Assembly: GCA_003389325.1 (NCBI GenBank)
Contig: QQVE01000024.1
Location: forward strand, 1 to 64,000
Origin: Planctomycetota bacterium
GTDB lineage: Bacteria > Planctomycetota > Planctomycetia > Pirellulales > PALSA-1355
Reading direction: 5' to 3'
DNA length: 64,000 nucleotides
Positions within the stretch are counted from its first letter, which is position 1; every line of letters begins with the position of its first letter. Both the position numbers and the translations under genes were made by a program. Below the pieces are notes generated by a model, which was not told the origin of the DNA, ran no database searches, and was given only the letters and a program-made list of their open reading frames with translations. Of this stretch, positions 35,090 through 44,078 are shown piece by piece.

Positions 35090-35740
35090 ATGAGACTCTA
35101 CCACCTGGTATCCACGAGTCTGGTGCTGGCCGGTTGCATGCTGGTGACGGTTGGTTGCTCGCAACCCACCGACTACGACGACGTGCAAGCCGCCCGCGAA
35201 GAACTGACCGAAGAGCAGAAGGAAACGGCCGAGGCCCGCTGGGAAGCGCAGCAAGACCTCGCCGAAGCCAAGCAGGAAGAAGAATCGACGCGGCACGAAG
35301 TGATGAAGCCGGTGGACGAGGACGGCCAGGAAGAGATTCGCGAGGCTGAGCAGGAAACGGCCGAAACGAAGCAAGAAGGTGACGAGGCCGTCGCCGAAGA
35401 AAAGCAGGAAACCGAAGAGGCGAGCCAGGAACTGGAGCAAACCAAGGCCCGGCTCAATGCGGAGAAGGACCGCCAGGCGTTCGTCTCCGACCACGAGTCG
35501 AAACTGACGGCTGCCAGTCAGCGGATCGAGAAGCTGCAGGAGCAGGCCGATTCCGCCGAGGAAGGCGAGGTCCGCGAGTCGATGCAGAAGAAGATCGACC
35601 AGTTGCAGACTGCCCACGACCAGGCCGAGGAAGCGCTCGACGACGTTGAGAGTGCCGACGCCCTGAAGTGGCAGGATCAGCGCAAGCAAGCGGTCGAAGC
35701 GTTTGAAGCACTCCAGCAGGAGATGGACCAGACGGCGTAG
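35090..35740 (+). CDS. coiled-coil Glu-rich lipoprotein
   Basis: 216 aa from the ATG 35090, chosen because AAGGAG lies about 10 nt upstream; an ATG at 35063 would remove the signal-peptide start. A lipobox LVTVGC ends the signal peptide. The mature protein is almost all charged helix, rich in Glu, Lys, Ala and Gln (EEKQETEEASQELEQTKARL), and is predicted as a long coiled coil. It is probably a periplasmic structural or spacer lipoprotein anchored by lipid; the function is unknown. A rho-independent terminator follows at once. Confidence 0.8.
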   Translation: MRLYHLVSTSLVLAGCMLVTVGCSQPTDYDDVQAAREELTEEQKETAEARWEAQQDLAEAKQEEESTRHEVMKPVDEDGQEEIREAEQETAETKQEGDEAVAEEKQETEEASQELEQTKARLNAEKDRQAFVSDHESKLTAASQRIEKLQEQADSAEEGEVRESMQKKIDQLQTAHDQAEEALDDVESADALKWQDQRKQAVEAFEALQQEMDQTA

Positions 35741-35773
35741 TTAGTGACCCCACGCATGCACGTCTGGACCTCG

Positions 35774-35818
35774 CGGAGGCCGGGGGGAGTGGTGACTCCC
35801 GGCCTCCGTATTTTTTTT
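35774..35818 (+). terminator. rho-independent terminator
   Basis: The stem CGGAGGCCGGG (35774-35784) pairs with CCCGGCCTCCG (35798-35808), followed by TA and eight T. It ends the coiled-coil lipoprotein transcript and faces the convergent exonuclease gene. Confidence 0.85.
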
Positions 35819-35858
35819 GCGCCGGCGACAAGTCTATCGGGGTGTGCTGAGGCGCGGG

Positions 35859-36839
35859 CTAAAACAACGTCCCCTGCACCGGCGGCAGCACGCCGGTCGC
35901 CTTCTGATCCAGCGGCCGCGCGTTCACCCCGGCCTTGCGCAGGTGCTCCACGAAACTCGCCGGGCCGTGCGTGCAGTAGACGACTTTCGGGTCGACGCGT
36001 TCGACGGTTTCGAACAACTCGTCGTAGTCGGCGTGGTCCGAGAGCGGAATGGCATGATCCACGCCCAGGCGAAAGCGCGTTCGCTCGTGCATCGCCCAAC
36101 CGGTCACGGCGAAGGTGACCGTCTTGCGCAGGCCCGGCAAGCGGCCGGCGCGGTGCATTCGCGGTGGCACGATCGCCACGTGGCCCGGCAGCGGATGCCC
36201 GGGGTACTGATGACAATCGCCCAGGTCCACGCCGCAGGCACAATACACCTGGCTGATGGCGTACACCCGCGGATGCTGCAACACCGGAAATCCCGCCAGC
36301 GTGAGCAGCCGCGTCACTTCCTGGCTCTTGCCCAGCACGTAGGCCTCGATCACCGGCGTGGCCCCGCGGTCGATCGCTTCGCGCACGCGGGTGAACAGCT
36401 CGTCGAGCACCTGCTCGCGCGGCGGGTGGCGATAGAACGGCTGGCCGTAGGTGCTCTCGATCACCAGCACGTCGGCCCGCGGCAACTCGGCCCGGGCGGC
36501 CGTGGCCGATTCGCCGAGCTTGAAGTCGCCGGTGTACAGCAGCGAACGATCGCCGTCCTCGGCCAACAGCATGGCCGAGCCGAGGCAGTGCCCCGCGGGG
36601 TACGTCGTCAGCCGCATGCCGCCCCACTCCAACGGCTGCCCGTACGGCAGGTCGCGCGTCGTGCGCGGGCCGAAGCGAAAGCGATAGAGCTGCGCGGTCT
36701 CCGGGGTGCAGATCGCGTACTCGTGCCGCGCCATGTGATCGATATGCGCGTGCGACACGAAGGCCCGCGGCTGGCGGCGCTTGAAGTCGATCGCCAGGTC
36801 GGCCTTGGTAAGCTTCAACCCGCGATCGAAGTGAAACAT
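35859..36839 (-). CDS. metallo-beta-lactamase-fold exonuclease-like protein (beta-CASP)
   Basis: 326 aa from the ATG 36837-36839 (MFHFDRGLKLTK). Metal site motif SHAHIDHMARHE (HxHxDH) lies near residue 30. YTGDFKLGE, the long IEAYVLGKSQEVTRLL helix and HADYDELFETVERVDPK with a C-terminal CTHGP belong to the ligase-associated DNA exonuclease/mRNA 3'-end-processing-like group. The family acts on nucleic acids with two zinc ions. No DNA ligase gene adjoins it here, so a DNA role is by family only. Confidence 0.82.
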   Translation of the reverse strand: MFHFDRGLKLTKADLAIDFKRRQPRAFVSHAHIDHMARHEYAICTPETAQLYRFRFGPRTTRDLPYGQPLEWGGMRLTTYPAGHCLGSAMLLAEDGDRSLLYTGDFKLGESATAARAELPRADVLVIESTYGQPFYRHPPREQVLDELFTRVREAIDRGATPVIEAYVLGKSQEVTRLLTLAGFPVLQHPRVYAISQVYCACGVDLGDCHQYPGHPLPGHVAIVPPRMHRAGRLPGLRKTVTFAVTGWAMHERTRFRLGVDHAIPLSDHADYDELFETVERVDPKVVYCTHGPASFVEHLRKAGVNARPLDQKATGVLPPVQGTLF

Positions 36840-36877
36840 CGGCCCGGCCCCGTCGATTCGTTCGTCTTTCCTACACG

Positions 36878-36946
36878 AGCCCGAAGCGCGAGCGAGGGTC
36901 AAGAAGGCAAACGCTGTTTGAGCAACCCTCGCTGGCGCTTCGGGCT
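36878..36946. repeat. inverted pair of the AGCCCGAAGCGC...AGCGAGGG repeat
   Basis: Arms 36878-36898 and 36926-36946 are 21-bp inverted copies differing at one base, with 27 bp between them. The core is the same as in the pair at 29163-29285. It occupies the gap upstream of the exonuclease gene and downstream of the sugar isomerase-like gene. Confidence 0.75.
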
Positions 36947-37016
36947 AATACGATCTCGAGCCACCGTTGCGGCCACGATCGCTGTTGCTCGCTTGCGCCT
37001 CGCGCCTGGTGCTTGG

Positions 37017-37901
37017 CTACCGCACGGTCGCCAGGCGGCCCTTGGCGTTCAGGCCGGCGGCCTTCCATACCGTGTCGAAGGCGGTGGCGGCTTTCTTGAC
37101 GATCTCTTCGCGCGGCTGACCTGCGAAACGACTTTTGTCGGCCGTGGGCGTCACGGGGCCATCGTACCCCAACTCGGCCAGGGTGGTGAGGATCGCGGCG
37201 TTGTCGATCATGCCGCCCTCGCCCGGCAGGCGCCGCGCCGAAACGGGCACGTCCTCTGCCGTGAGTCCCGGCTCCACGTCGCCCAGCGACACGGTGACGA
37301 TGCCGGCCTTGCCGAGCACACGCAGCGCCTCGGTCGAGCCGCCGCCGATGTGCCAGTGCCAGGTATCCAGCGCCAGCCCGACGTTCGATCCGCCGACCGT
37401 GCCCAGTAGCATCACCACTTCCTCGGCCTTCTGCATGAACTGCAGCGTGCCCTCGGGCCGGCACGCCGCCGGCGCCAAAAAGCCGACGCCCAGGCGAATC
37501 TCGTATTTGGCCAGCGCCTCGCCGATTTCGGTGAGTCGAGCGCGGTGGAACTCGAAGTTTTCGTGATAGGGGCGCGTCTCGCTGCCCGGCTCGATCAGGG
37601 TGACAGCGCGGGTGCAGCCGATGCGGGTGGCCAGTTCCGCCACCTCGGGCAGGGCCATCAGATCGGCCTTGAACTGGCCCTCGCCACCGTGCCAGCGCAC
37701 CGGCAGCGAAAAACTACCCAGCTTCAACCGGGCACTGGTCAGCAGACGCGATGCCTTCTCGTAGCCGCCCGCTTTGACCTGCCCGGCGAAGTCGGCCAGG
37801 TCGAGATTGATTCCCTTAAAGCCATGGGAAAGGGCTAACTCGATCATCTCACTCTCGCGGCCGGAGATCCCCAGCACCGCGGGGCAAAGGTTCTTGAACA
37901 T
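37017..37901 (-). CDS. sugar phosphate isomerase/epimerase-like TIM barrel
   Basis: 294 aa from the ATG 37899-37901 (MFKNLCPAVLGISGRESEMIELALSHGFKGINLDL). It is a xylose isomerase-like barrel: strands and metal-binding acids are suggested by LGVGFLAPA, NVGLALDTWHWHIGGGS and VSLGDVEPGL. The family includes hydroxypyruvate isomerase and inosose dehydratase-like enzymes; the substrate cannot be told. No signal peptide after the chosen start. A longer upstream frame lacks protein-like texture. Confidence 0.75.
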   Translation of the reverse strand: MFKNLCPAVLGISGRESEMIELALSHGFKGINLDLADFAGQVKAGGYEKASRLLTSARLKLGSFSLPVRWHGGEGQFKADLMALPEVAELATRIGCTRAVTLIEPGSETRPYHENFEFHRARLTEIGEALAKYEIRLGVGFLAPAACRPEGTLQFMQKAEEVVMLLGTVGGSNVGLALDTWHWHIGGGSTEALRVLGKAGIVTVSLGDVEPGLTAEDVPVSARRLPGEGGMIDNAAILTTLAELGYDGPVTPTADKSRFAGQPREEIVKKAATAFDTVWKAAGLNAKGRLATVR

Positions 37902-38205
37902 CGACACTCGTAGGGGTGGGAGCGCGGGCCAGAAATGCCCGGCTAGATGCGTGTGGTTGCCTGACGAAAGCGCATTATGCCAGAACCCCACGCGTCGAGG
38001 GAAGGGATTCCGCGGCGATGCCGGAAACATATTTGGAGAACCATTCGGAGGCGGCGAGCGGCGGCGATTTGCAGTCCCGCCCGCGGCACCCGTCCACTAC
38101 GATAGTGCATCCGGCGCCTGCCCTGGGGGGCCTGCTAGCGCGCCCGGCGCGCTCGTGCAACCTAACGTTTGTTGCGCTTGCCAAACTGGCCGCGGAGAAA
38201 CCAAC

Positions 38206-39057
38206 GTGGACCTACTCGAAGCGGTCGTCCTGGGCATCGTGCAGGGGCTGACCGAGTTTCTGCCGATCAGCAGCTCTGCGCACTTGCGCATCGTGCCGGC
38301 CCTGCTGGGCTGGAACGACCCGGGCGCCGCCTTCACCGCCGTCGTGCAGATCGGCACGCTGGTCGCCGTGCTGGCCTATTTTCGCCGCGACATCGTGCGT
38401 ATCGGCATTGCCTGGACCCGGGGGCTGATCGCCGGACGCCCCCTGGCCGACTTCGATGCCAAGATGGGCTGGATGATGATCGCCGGCACGGTGCCGATCG
38501 TGGTCGTCGGGCTGCTGTTCAAAGACACCGTCGAAACCACGCTTCGCTCGCTGTACGTCGTGGCCGGGGCCTTGATCGCCCTGGCCCTGCTGCTGGTCGC
38601 GGCCGAGGAGTACATGCGCTGGCGCGTTAAGCGCCACCTGCGCAACCGCGAGTTGGAAGAGATCACTTGGGCCGATGCCATCGGAATCGGCCTGGCCCAG
38701 ACCATGGCCCTGGTGCCCGGCTCGTCGCGCTCGGGCGTGACGATCACGGCCGGACTGTTCGCCGGATTGTCCCGAGCCACCGCCGCAAGGTTTTCGTTTC
38801 TGCTGTCTTTGCCCAGCGTCTTGGCCGCGGGGGTGTACCAACTGTTCGCCGCCCGCGCGGAATTGCTGGGCAGCGAGGAGAACGCCATCGCGATCGCCGC
38901 GGCCACGCTAGCGGCGTTCATTTCCGGCTACGCCTCGATCGCCTGGTTGCTGTACTACCTGCGCACGCACACGACGTACATCTTCGTGGCCTACCGCCTG
39001 CTGCTGGGCGGGCTGATCCTGTACTGGCTCAGCACCGGCAGCCTGGCGGCGTACTAG
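38206..39057 (+). CDS. uppP: undecaprenyl-diphosphatase
   Basis: 283 aa with a GTG start at 38206 and GGAG 8 nt before it. Family motifs are present: VLGIVQGLTEFLPISSSAHL near the N-terminus and VPGSSRSGVTITAGLFAGLSRATAARFSFLLSLP in the second half, with about eight membrane helices. The enzyme recycles the undecaprenyl carrier lipid by dephosphorylation at the outer face of the inner membrane. The phospholipid-carrier pathway serves O-antigen and wall glycans. Confidence 0.94.
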   Translation: MDLLEAVVLGIVQGLTEFLPISSSAHLRIVPALLGWNDPGAAFTAVVQIGTLVAVLAYFRRDIVRIGIAWTRGLIAGRPLADFDAKMGWMMIAGTVPIVVVGLLFKDTVETTLRSLYVVAGALIALALLLVAAEEYMRWRVKRHLRNRELEEITWADAIGIGLAQTMALVPGSSRSGVTITAGLFAGLSRATAARFSFLLSLPSVLAAGVYQLFAARAELLGSEENAIAIAAATLAAFISGYASIAWLLYYLRTHTTYIFVAYRLLLGGLILYWLSTGSLAAY

Positions 39058-39097
39058 TTGGTTGGCACCAAGGGAGCCTCTGCCGGCTCAACCGCCC

Positions 39098-39577
39098 ATG
39101 CGACTTGTCGAGATCCCCGCCGACGGGCGCCGCGCCGCATCCGTGGACGACCACGAGTTGCTCCACGACGTGATCGAGGTCACCACCGCGCTGTACGACA
39201 AGGTGGGATTCGAGCCGCCCTGGGTCGGCTACGTGGCCGCCGACGGTCGTTGCCCGCTGGGCACCTGCGCCTTCAAGTCGCCGCCGGTCGACGGCCGGGT
39301 GGAGATCGCCTATTTCACCCTCCCCGAGCACGAAGGGCGCGGCATCGCCACCCGCATGGCCCAAGCGCTGGTGGAGTTGGCCAGGAACGCCGACGCGTCG
39401 CTGACAGTCGTCGCCCAGACGCTGCCCGAGGAAAACGCCTCGACCAGCATCTTGCGGAAGCTGGGATTCGCCTTTGCCGGCGAGGTCGCCCACCCCGAGG
39501 ACGGCACCGTGTGGGAATGGCACCTGGGCTCCGGGCGGCCGTTAAGTTCAATTGACCCGCCGGCCGATCTGATATAA
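39098..39577 (+). CDS. GNAT-family N-acetyltransferase
   Basis: 159 aa from the ATG at 39098. The acetyl-CoA loop is seen in EHEGRGIATRMAQALVELA, preceded by the beta strands CAFKSPPVDGRVEIAYFTL and followed by NASTSILRKLGFAFAGEV, which closes the fold. The acceptor substrate cannot be told. Its 3' end overlaps the probable promoter of the tmRNA gene. Confidence 0.8.
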   Translation: MRLVEIPADGRRAASVDDHELLHDVIEVTTALYDKVGFEPPWVGYVAADGRCPLGTCAFKSPPVDGRVEIAYFTLPEHEGRGIATRMAQALVELARNADASLTVVAQTLPEENASTSILRKLGFAFAGEVAHPEDGTVWEWHLGSGRPLSSIDPPADLI

Positions 39578-39578
39578 T
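39552..39578 (+). promoter_or_regulatory. promoter of the tmRNA gene
   Basis: TTGACC (39552-39557) and a perfect TATAAT (39573-39578), spaced 15 bp, lie 32 bp before the tmRNA 5' end. The spacing is short, but the -10 is ideal. Confidence 0.65.
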
Positions 39579-39610
39579 TGAGTGTTGCCGACGCTTCGGC
39601 TGCAACGTTC

Positions 39611-39974
39611 GGGGGCGAACTGGGTTCGACCGGATAGTCTGAAGTGTGGGTGGCGTGCCGTGGTTGGTCAGTGGGCCACGTTAAAAAGCTGACCAAATAT
39701 CTTCAATTGCCGAAGATAACCTTGCTTTGGCTGCCTAAATATAGGCAACCCGAGTTGATGGCTTTTGTCGGAGAGGCCTGAAAACTCGTCACTAATTCCG
39801 AATCGCCTCGTGTCACTGCTGGGCACGCTCGAGGTTAAACACGGTTCCCGGCTGGCCTGCCGTGCACCTCGTCGGTTAGGGGTCGGCAGGCGAGACGCGT
39901 AAATCATCCGACTACGCACGTAGAAGCCCCCATGGAAATATCGCGGGACGCGGGTTCAATTCCCGCCGCCTCCA
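39611..39974 (+). ncRNA. ssrA: tmRNA, tag peptide AEDNLALAA
   Basis: 364 nt. The 5' end GGGGGCG pairs with 3' CGCCTCC including a G3:U70 wobble (alanine identity), followed by discriminator A; CCA is not encoded. The T arm reads GGTTCAATTCC. The internal tag frame is GCC at 39709-39711 to TAA at 39736-39738, encoding AEDNLALAA, a typical protease tag ending in Ala-Ala. It rescues ribosomes stalled on broken mRNA. Its last 71 nt overlap the end of the integrase gene on the other strand, so it is the integration target of the element to the right. Confidence 0.95.
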
Positions 39975-41268
39975 TTCCCGGAGTTTGCAGGGTACTGCGC
40001 GAAGCCGCAGACCCCCGCAAACTCCGGGATTTCTTGCGGGCGCTCCGCTTCGCCTGCGACTCGCTGCCGTCTGCCGCGTGCGCTTGCTGCGCCGCTTTTT
40101 GCGCCGCCTGTTCTGTGGCCGGAGCTTCGCCAACGATCGCCCGTTCGAAATCAGCATCCGTCACGTCGACGTAGTGTCGCATCGCAATCGCTTGGGTGTT
40201 GCCGAGCCACTTTGCCACGATAGCCAGGGGGAATTGTCGTGCGAGATCCGTTTCACAACTTGCTCGCATGGAATGCCACAGACGGGGCCACGGTTCCAGG
40301 CCGGCGCGGCGGATGATCTTCCCGAATGTCGTCCGCAGGTTCGCATTCGCCCAACCACTTGGGCCATTCGCTCGTCGGCGGTATTCCTCGGGGATGACAT
40401 ACTCGGCACCTTCCGGTGCCAGATCCCATGCATCCTCCAAGTAGGGGCGGACTGCCGGGAATAGCGGGATGACCCGATAGCCTCGACCGGCAAGATGTTG
40501 GGTCTTGGGACTGGGAACGGTCAATCGCTGTCGTTCCCAATCCACGTCCTGCCAACGGAGGCTGAGGGCTTCGCTCGGCACGCGCAGACCAGCGAACCGC
40601 GACAAAGCTATGAGCAGTTTCCAGGTCTGATTCGGAGCTTGTTCAATCGCCCGCGTCACGTCGTCTGCCGGAACATAGGCGCGCCGCTCTGACGCGTCGC
40701 CAGGCCGGTGGCGGACGAATTCAAAGGGGTTCTCAGCAATCAGACCTTGACGCTTCGCGTGTTCGAAAAACAATCGGGCGTGCTGAAGGCGCTTGTGAAT
40801 CGTGGTCGGCCGCAACCCAGCCGCCAGCATTGATTGCCGGAATTCTTCTCCTTTGACAGCAGTCACACCAGCTAGGGAGAAGTCGCTTCCCAGGAGCTGT
40901 GTGAGCGCCTTGATCACCTGCCCCCACGCAATCAGGCTCGCGGGCTTGTAGTCGCCTTTGCGTGCGGTCAGCCAGTCCTGCAAGAACGGCCCCAAGGTCA
41001 CAGTTGGCTTCGATTCGCGCTCAGGAATCAAACCGACATCGGCGAGCTTTTTCGCCATGCGTGGGCTCAGGCCCGCGACCCACTGGGCCAGATCAGAATC
41101 CAGCGGCCGGTTGAGATGCTGGGCTTCGAGCAGCTGCTCGATGCGGTATTTGATGCTCTCCGCGGCTCGTTGCGACACCTTGCCAAGTCGAATCGTTGGC
41201 CGTGTGCCGTCCGGGGCCATAAAGAGAATTCGGCGTGTGCCGTTCTTGCTGCGTGCGATACTTGCCAT
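39904..41268 (-). CDS. int: tyrosine recombinase / integrase of the tmRNA element
   Basis: 454 aa from the ATG 41266-41268 (MASIARSKNGTRRI). N-terminal arm- and core-binding parts (about 1-200) precede the catalytic domain with Arg in RFAGLRVPSEAL, HxxR in RLWHSMRAS, the LGN segment, and the Tyr in MRHYVDVTDADF. The C-terminal tail after about residue 400 is basic and Ser/Ala-rich. Its final residues (MEAAGIEPASRDIS) are simply the antisense of the tmRNA 3' end, so the stop lies 71 bp inside the tmRNA. In the unintegrated form the tail would differ, if the att core lies in this overlap. Confidence 0.92.
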   Translation of the reverse strand: MASIARSKNGTRRILFMAPDGTRPTIRLGKVSQRAAESIKYRIEQLLEAQHLNRPLDSDLAQWVAGLSPRMAKKLADVGLIPERESKPTVTLGPFLQDWLTARKGDYKPASLIAWGQVIKALTQLLGSDFSLAGVTAVKGEEFRQSMLAAGLRPTTIHKRLQHARLFFEHAKRQGLIAENPFEFVRHRPGDASERRAYVPADDVTRAIEQAPNQTWKLLIALSRFAGLRVPSEALSLRWQDVDWERQRLTVPSPKTQHLAGRGYRVIPLFPAVRPYLEDAWDLAPEGAEYVIPEEYRRRANGPSGWANANLRTTFGKIIRRAGLEPWPRLWHSMRASCETDLARQFPLAIVAKWLGNTQAIAMRHYVDVTDADFERAIVGEAPATEQAAQKAAQQAHAADGSESQAKRSARKKSRSLRGSAASRSTLQTPGMEAAGIEPASRDISMGASTCVVG

Positions 41269-41314
41269 CAGTCTTTTCCTTTCGTAAAGCCTCTTCGTTC
41301 GACACCCTACCGCG

Positions 41315-41650
41315 TCACTCGTCAGCTTGCAAAGCAATTGCGCCGTACCAGCGGGAGAAGTCGACAAATCGCCCGCACCCGGCGCAATCCCGCCGCGTCG
41401 ACTGTCCATCGTGAATTGCCACGTCGCGCCACGCGGTCGAGCCGCAACGGCAGACGGGCTTCGCCGCGGCGCCGGGTGCCCTTGTCGCAAACCGGTCGAT
41501 CAGTTCGGCCTTGTGCGCTTTGGCACGCTCTAAGAACTCGGGCGACAGTGCGTCCCTGGGGGCATCGATCGTCACTCGGCCGTCGCGAGTAACTTTCAAT
41601 CGAATGCCGCGAGTGTGGCATTCGCGCACAAGCTCGGTCACCGCGCTCAT
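41315..41650 (-). CDS. TubC_N-like domain protein with one zinc ribbon
   Basis: 111 aa. The ATG 41648-41650 overlaps the primase TGA as ATGA. Residues 1-53 (LVRECHTRGIRLKVTRDGRVTIDAP...LERAKAHKAELIDRF) match the TubC_N-like domain of the 240-aa protein at 1599-2321. C67/C69 and C89/C92 form the same CxC-x19-CxxC ribbon, followed by a shared WYG. It is a shorter version without the middle ribbon. Given the conserved coupling to primases in both elements, I infer a replication accessory role. Confidence 0.7.
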   Translation of the reverse strand: MSAVTELVRECHTRGIRLKVTRDGRVTIDAPRDALSPEFLERAKAHKAELIDRFATRAPGAAAKPVCRCGSTAWRDVAIHDGQSTRRDCAGCGRFVDFSRWYGAIALQADE

Positions 41651-43671
41651 ATCGTCACCTGGACGCGGTCTTCCGGCTCGGACGGGCTATCGTGCCAAGT
41701 GGAATCATCTTGGCACGTGCCTATCGTGCCAGGTTCCAAAGCTGCGTTTTTGGCGAGCTTTTCGCTATCGTGCCAAGATGCCAGGCGCTCATGTTCCGAG
41801 ACGACCTGGCACGTTGAGTCGGATGGCAACTGCCAGTACCACGGGCCTGAGAATTCCCGACGATACGGCTTCACGCCCAACTCATCCTTCGCCCGGTGCA
41901 GCGTTCGCCAGGCATAGCCCGCGGCTTTGGCTTCTTCTTTGACCTTGGCTGTTTCCATCGGGCCAGATGCCAGCAGCTCCCGCAGCCACTCAGCGGCCTG
42001 ATTGCGGGCTGTTGCTCCGGGCCCAGCCTTGCGCTCGCCTCGATTGGAGTTTTCGGCCGCCAGAGCCTCGTTGGCGCTCATCGTCACCAGGTCGCGCTCC
42101 CACGAAATGTGCGGGGGCTGCCCGATGATCGAGAATGCTAACCCCTCGCCTTCCTCGGCCAGATTGTTCTTGCCTGGAAGGAGCAGCCGGCGCGATCGAT
42201 CCTCTTTGTCTCGCGTCAAATGCCAGACCGCCCGAGCGATGCCGGTGAAGGCGCGACTACCGAGAGCCAAGTCGTCGGCAATGCTGCCGGGGCTTTTGCG
42301 ACGGTGTGCGACAACTAGCACCGCCGGACCATGCTTCTCTGCCAGTTTCGCAATCGGCGCCAGCACCGCACGAACCTCGTTGTCGCGGTGGGCGTCGGTG
42401 CGCCCTCCGAGGAACGAGCCAACGGGATCGACGATGATCAACCTGCAGTCAGGCAGCCGTTCGAGTGCCGCCTCAATCGCGTCCAGGTCGGCCAGCGTCA
42501 CCATCCGCTCGTATCGACCCTCACTGTCGACGCGCACTACCGCCGACAACAGATGCACGCGGTGCAGGTCGGCGTAGTGCGCGTCCAGACGCGGCCGGAT
42601 CGTGTCACCCGGATCGTCTTCGGCCGAGATCAGGATTACCGAACCCTTGGGACATTCACTGCCGTCTGGCCAGGGCGTGCCCGTGGTGACACGGGCTGCC
42701 ATATCCGTGGTCAGAAACGACTTACCCTCGCCAGGCCGGCCGACCAGCAGGGAAATCCGTCCCATCGGAACCCGTTCTGGCCACAGCCACGATATGGGTC
42801 GCGGTTCAACATCAGCCAGGCAGGTGAGCACAGGCCCTGACGCTGACGCTGCTGGCGTCCAGATCGGCGACGCCTCGGCCAGTCGCATCAGGTCCTGCTT
42901 TGTTCCGCCGGCTGCGAGCCAGTCGCTGACGTCTCCCTTGGCGTGCAGACCGGGCAGTTCCACAATCCGCACCCATTCAGCGTTGCCTTGCAGCGAGTGA
43001 GCGACCTGCTCGATGTGGCGAAGGCCTGAGTCGTCGTTGTCCCGAGTCGCGTAGACACGCCGACCGCCAAGAAATGCGGCGTGTTCGGCGGTCCATTTTC
43101 CGGCGCCACCTGCATTGCAGGTCGCCAGCACGCCGATGCGGCCCAGGTTGTCGACATCCTTCTCGCCCTCGACCACGAACACGGGGTCGTCTGGCCGAGC
43201 CAGCAGCTCCGGCAGGCGATACGGGACCACACGCACGCCTTTGACCGACCAAACCCAGCCGCCGCCCGGCTTGGGGCGACGCTGCCGAAAGTCTTTTGGG
43301 TCGTAGCGCACGACCTGAAACAACAACTCCCCGCGTTCGTCCCGATAATCGTAGGTCGCCACGATCTGCGGCTGGCCATTGCCTTTCTGGCCATTGGCGT
43401 GTCCACGGTATTCCTGTTTCTCTCGGCCGGCAGGCAATACCGTTGACGTTGAAAGGACAAACAAGTCAGTTGGCTTAAGGCCCATCGCCTCGCAAATCTC
43501 CTCGATCGAACAACCACCGTGGCACTTGAGCAAGACCCGGCCGTCATCCCCCTCGGTGATCGACAAGCTGGGCTGTTGATCGTCGTGGGCAGGACAGCAA
43601 GCCGACCACCCTGTGCCCGACTTCTTGGCGTCAGGCAGCTTTGCCAAAATCAGTTCAATGGGTTGCGTCAT
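41647..43671 (-). CDS. element primase/ATPase: CHC2-type finger, Toprim, RepA-like AAA
   Basis: 674 aa. Zinc finger C26/H29 and C50/C54 is nearly identical in style to that of the tRNA-Ala element protein (GWSACCPAHDDQQPSLSITEGDDGR). Toprim-like text follows (VFVVEGEKDVDNL, later YATRDNDDSGLRH). The C-terminal half is a RepA/AAA_25-type ATPase with Walker A VGRPGEGKSFL, Walker B RLIIVDPVGSF and a later VVAHRRKSPG. So the finger-Toprim part is shared between elements but the motor domain was swapped (RepA-like here, DUF3987 there). It contains palindromic copy C at 43401-43447. It probably starts element replication. Confidence 0.87.
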   Translation of the reverse strand: MTQPIELILAKLPDAKKSGTGWSACCPAHDDQQPSLSITEGDDGRVLLKCHGGCSIEEICEAMGLKPTDLFVLSTSTVLPAGREKQEYRGHANGQKGNGQPQIVATYDYRDERGELLFQVVRYDPKDFRQRRPKPGGGWVWSVKGVRVVPYRLPELLARPDDPVFVVEGEKDVDNLGRIGVLATCNAGGAGKWTAEHAAFLGGRRVYATRDNDDSGLRHIEQVAHSLQGNAEWVRIVELPGLHAKGDVSDWLAAGGTKQDLMRLAEASPIWTPAASASGPVLTCLADVEPRPISWLWPERVPMGRISLLVGRPGEGKSFLTTDMAARVTTGTPWPDGSECPKGSVILISAEDDPGDTIRPRLDAHYADLHRVHLLSAVVRVDSEGRYERMVTLADLDAIEAALERLPDCRLIIVDPVGSFLGGRTDAHRDNEVRAVLAPIAKLAEKHGPAVLVVAHRRKSPGSIADDLALGSRAFTGIARAVWHLTRDKEDRSRRLLLPGKNNLAEEGEGLAFSIIGQPPHISWERDLVTMSANEALAAENSNRGERKAGPGATARNQAAEWLRELLASGPMETAKVKEEAKAAGYAWRTLHRAKDELGVKPYRREFSGPWYWQLPSDSTCQVVSEHERLASWHDSEKLAKNAALEPGTIGTCQDDSTWHDSPSEPEDRVQVTI
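43401..43447. repeat. palindromic repeat, copy C (47 bp)
   Basis: Left end GTCCACGGTA (43401-43410, one mismatch to copies A and B) and right end TACCGTTGAC (43438-43447) flank a 27-bp centre with shared GGCCGG/GTTTCTCTC-like text. It sits in the linker after the zinc finger, as copy B does in the other element, but its frame differs by one base. Confidence 0.7.
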
Positions 43672-43897
43672 CGTCGCCCCCCTTGGCTACCTCAACCTGC
43701 TGTTCCAACCAGCTCAGTAGTTGGTCCACGGGGTAGAGCACCGTGCGCCGCTTCCCCGTGCCGATCCGCACACAGGGGATATGCCCGTCGTGCGTGAGTT
43801 GCCAGAGGAGTCGAGGGGAGATTCCGAGGGCCTTCGCCGCGTCGCGGAGCCGCAGCGCCAGAGGCGAGTCATTACTTTCCGTTGCCATTGCAGTCAT
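43655..43897 (-). CDS. excisionase-like helix-turn-helix protein
   Basis: 80 aa (76 if started at the second ATG, MATESNDSP). The domain LRDAAKALGISPRLLWQLTHDGHIPCVRIGTGKRRTVLYPVDQLLSWLEQQ is a MerR/excisionase-type winged HTH (helix_turn_helix_17 style). It is probably the recombination directionality factor or a regulator of the element. It overlaps the primase start by 17 nt. Its tail matches the 3' part of a degenerate frame in the first element (4713-5114). Confidence 0.85.
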   Translation of the reverse strand: MTAMATESNDSPLALRLRDAAKALGISPRLLWQLTHDGHIPCVRIGTGKRRTVLYPVDQLLSWLEQQVEVAKGGDDDATH

Positions 43898-44078
43898 GCT
43901 CCAATAGGTCGCTCGCCACGAAGCGTGGCTAGCTTACCCGTTGGCGCAGTGTTCCGCATCTCGATGCGGAACAGTTGGAGGCTGGCACGAAAACGCCATT
44001 AGAAGCCGGGATTCGCGCCACAAAGAAAATTCTTCAGGTGTTCCGCATCCGGTAGGGAACGATGGAACACCCAGGCCG

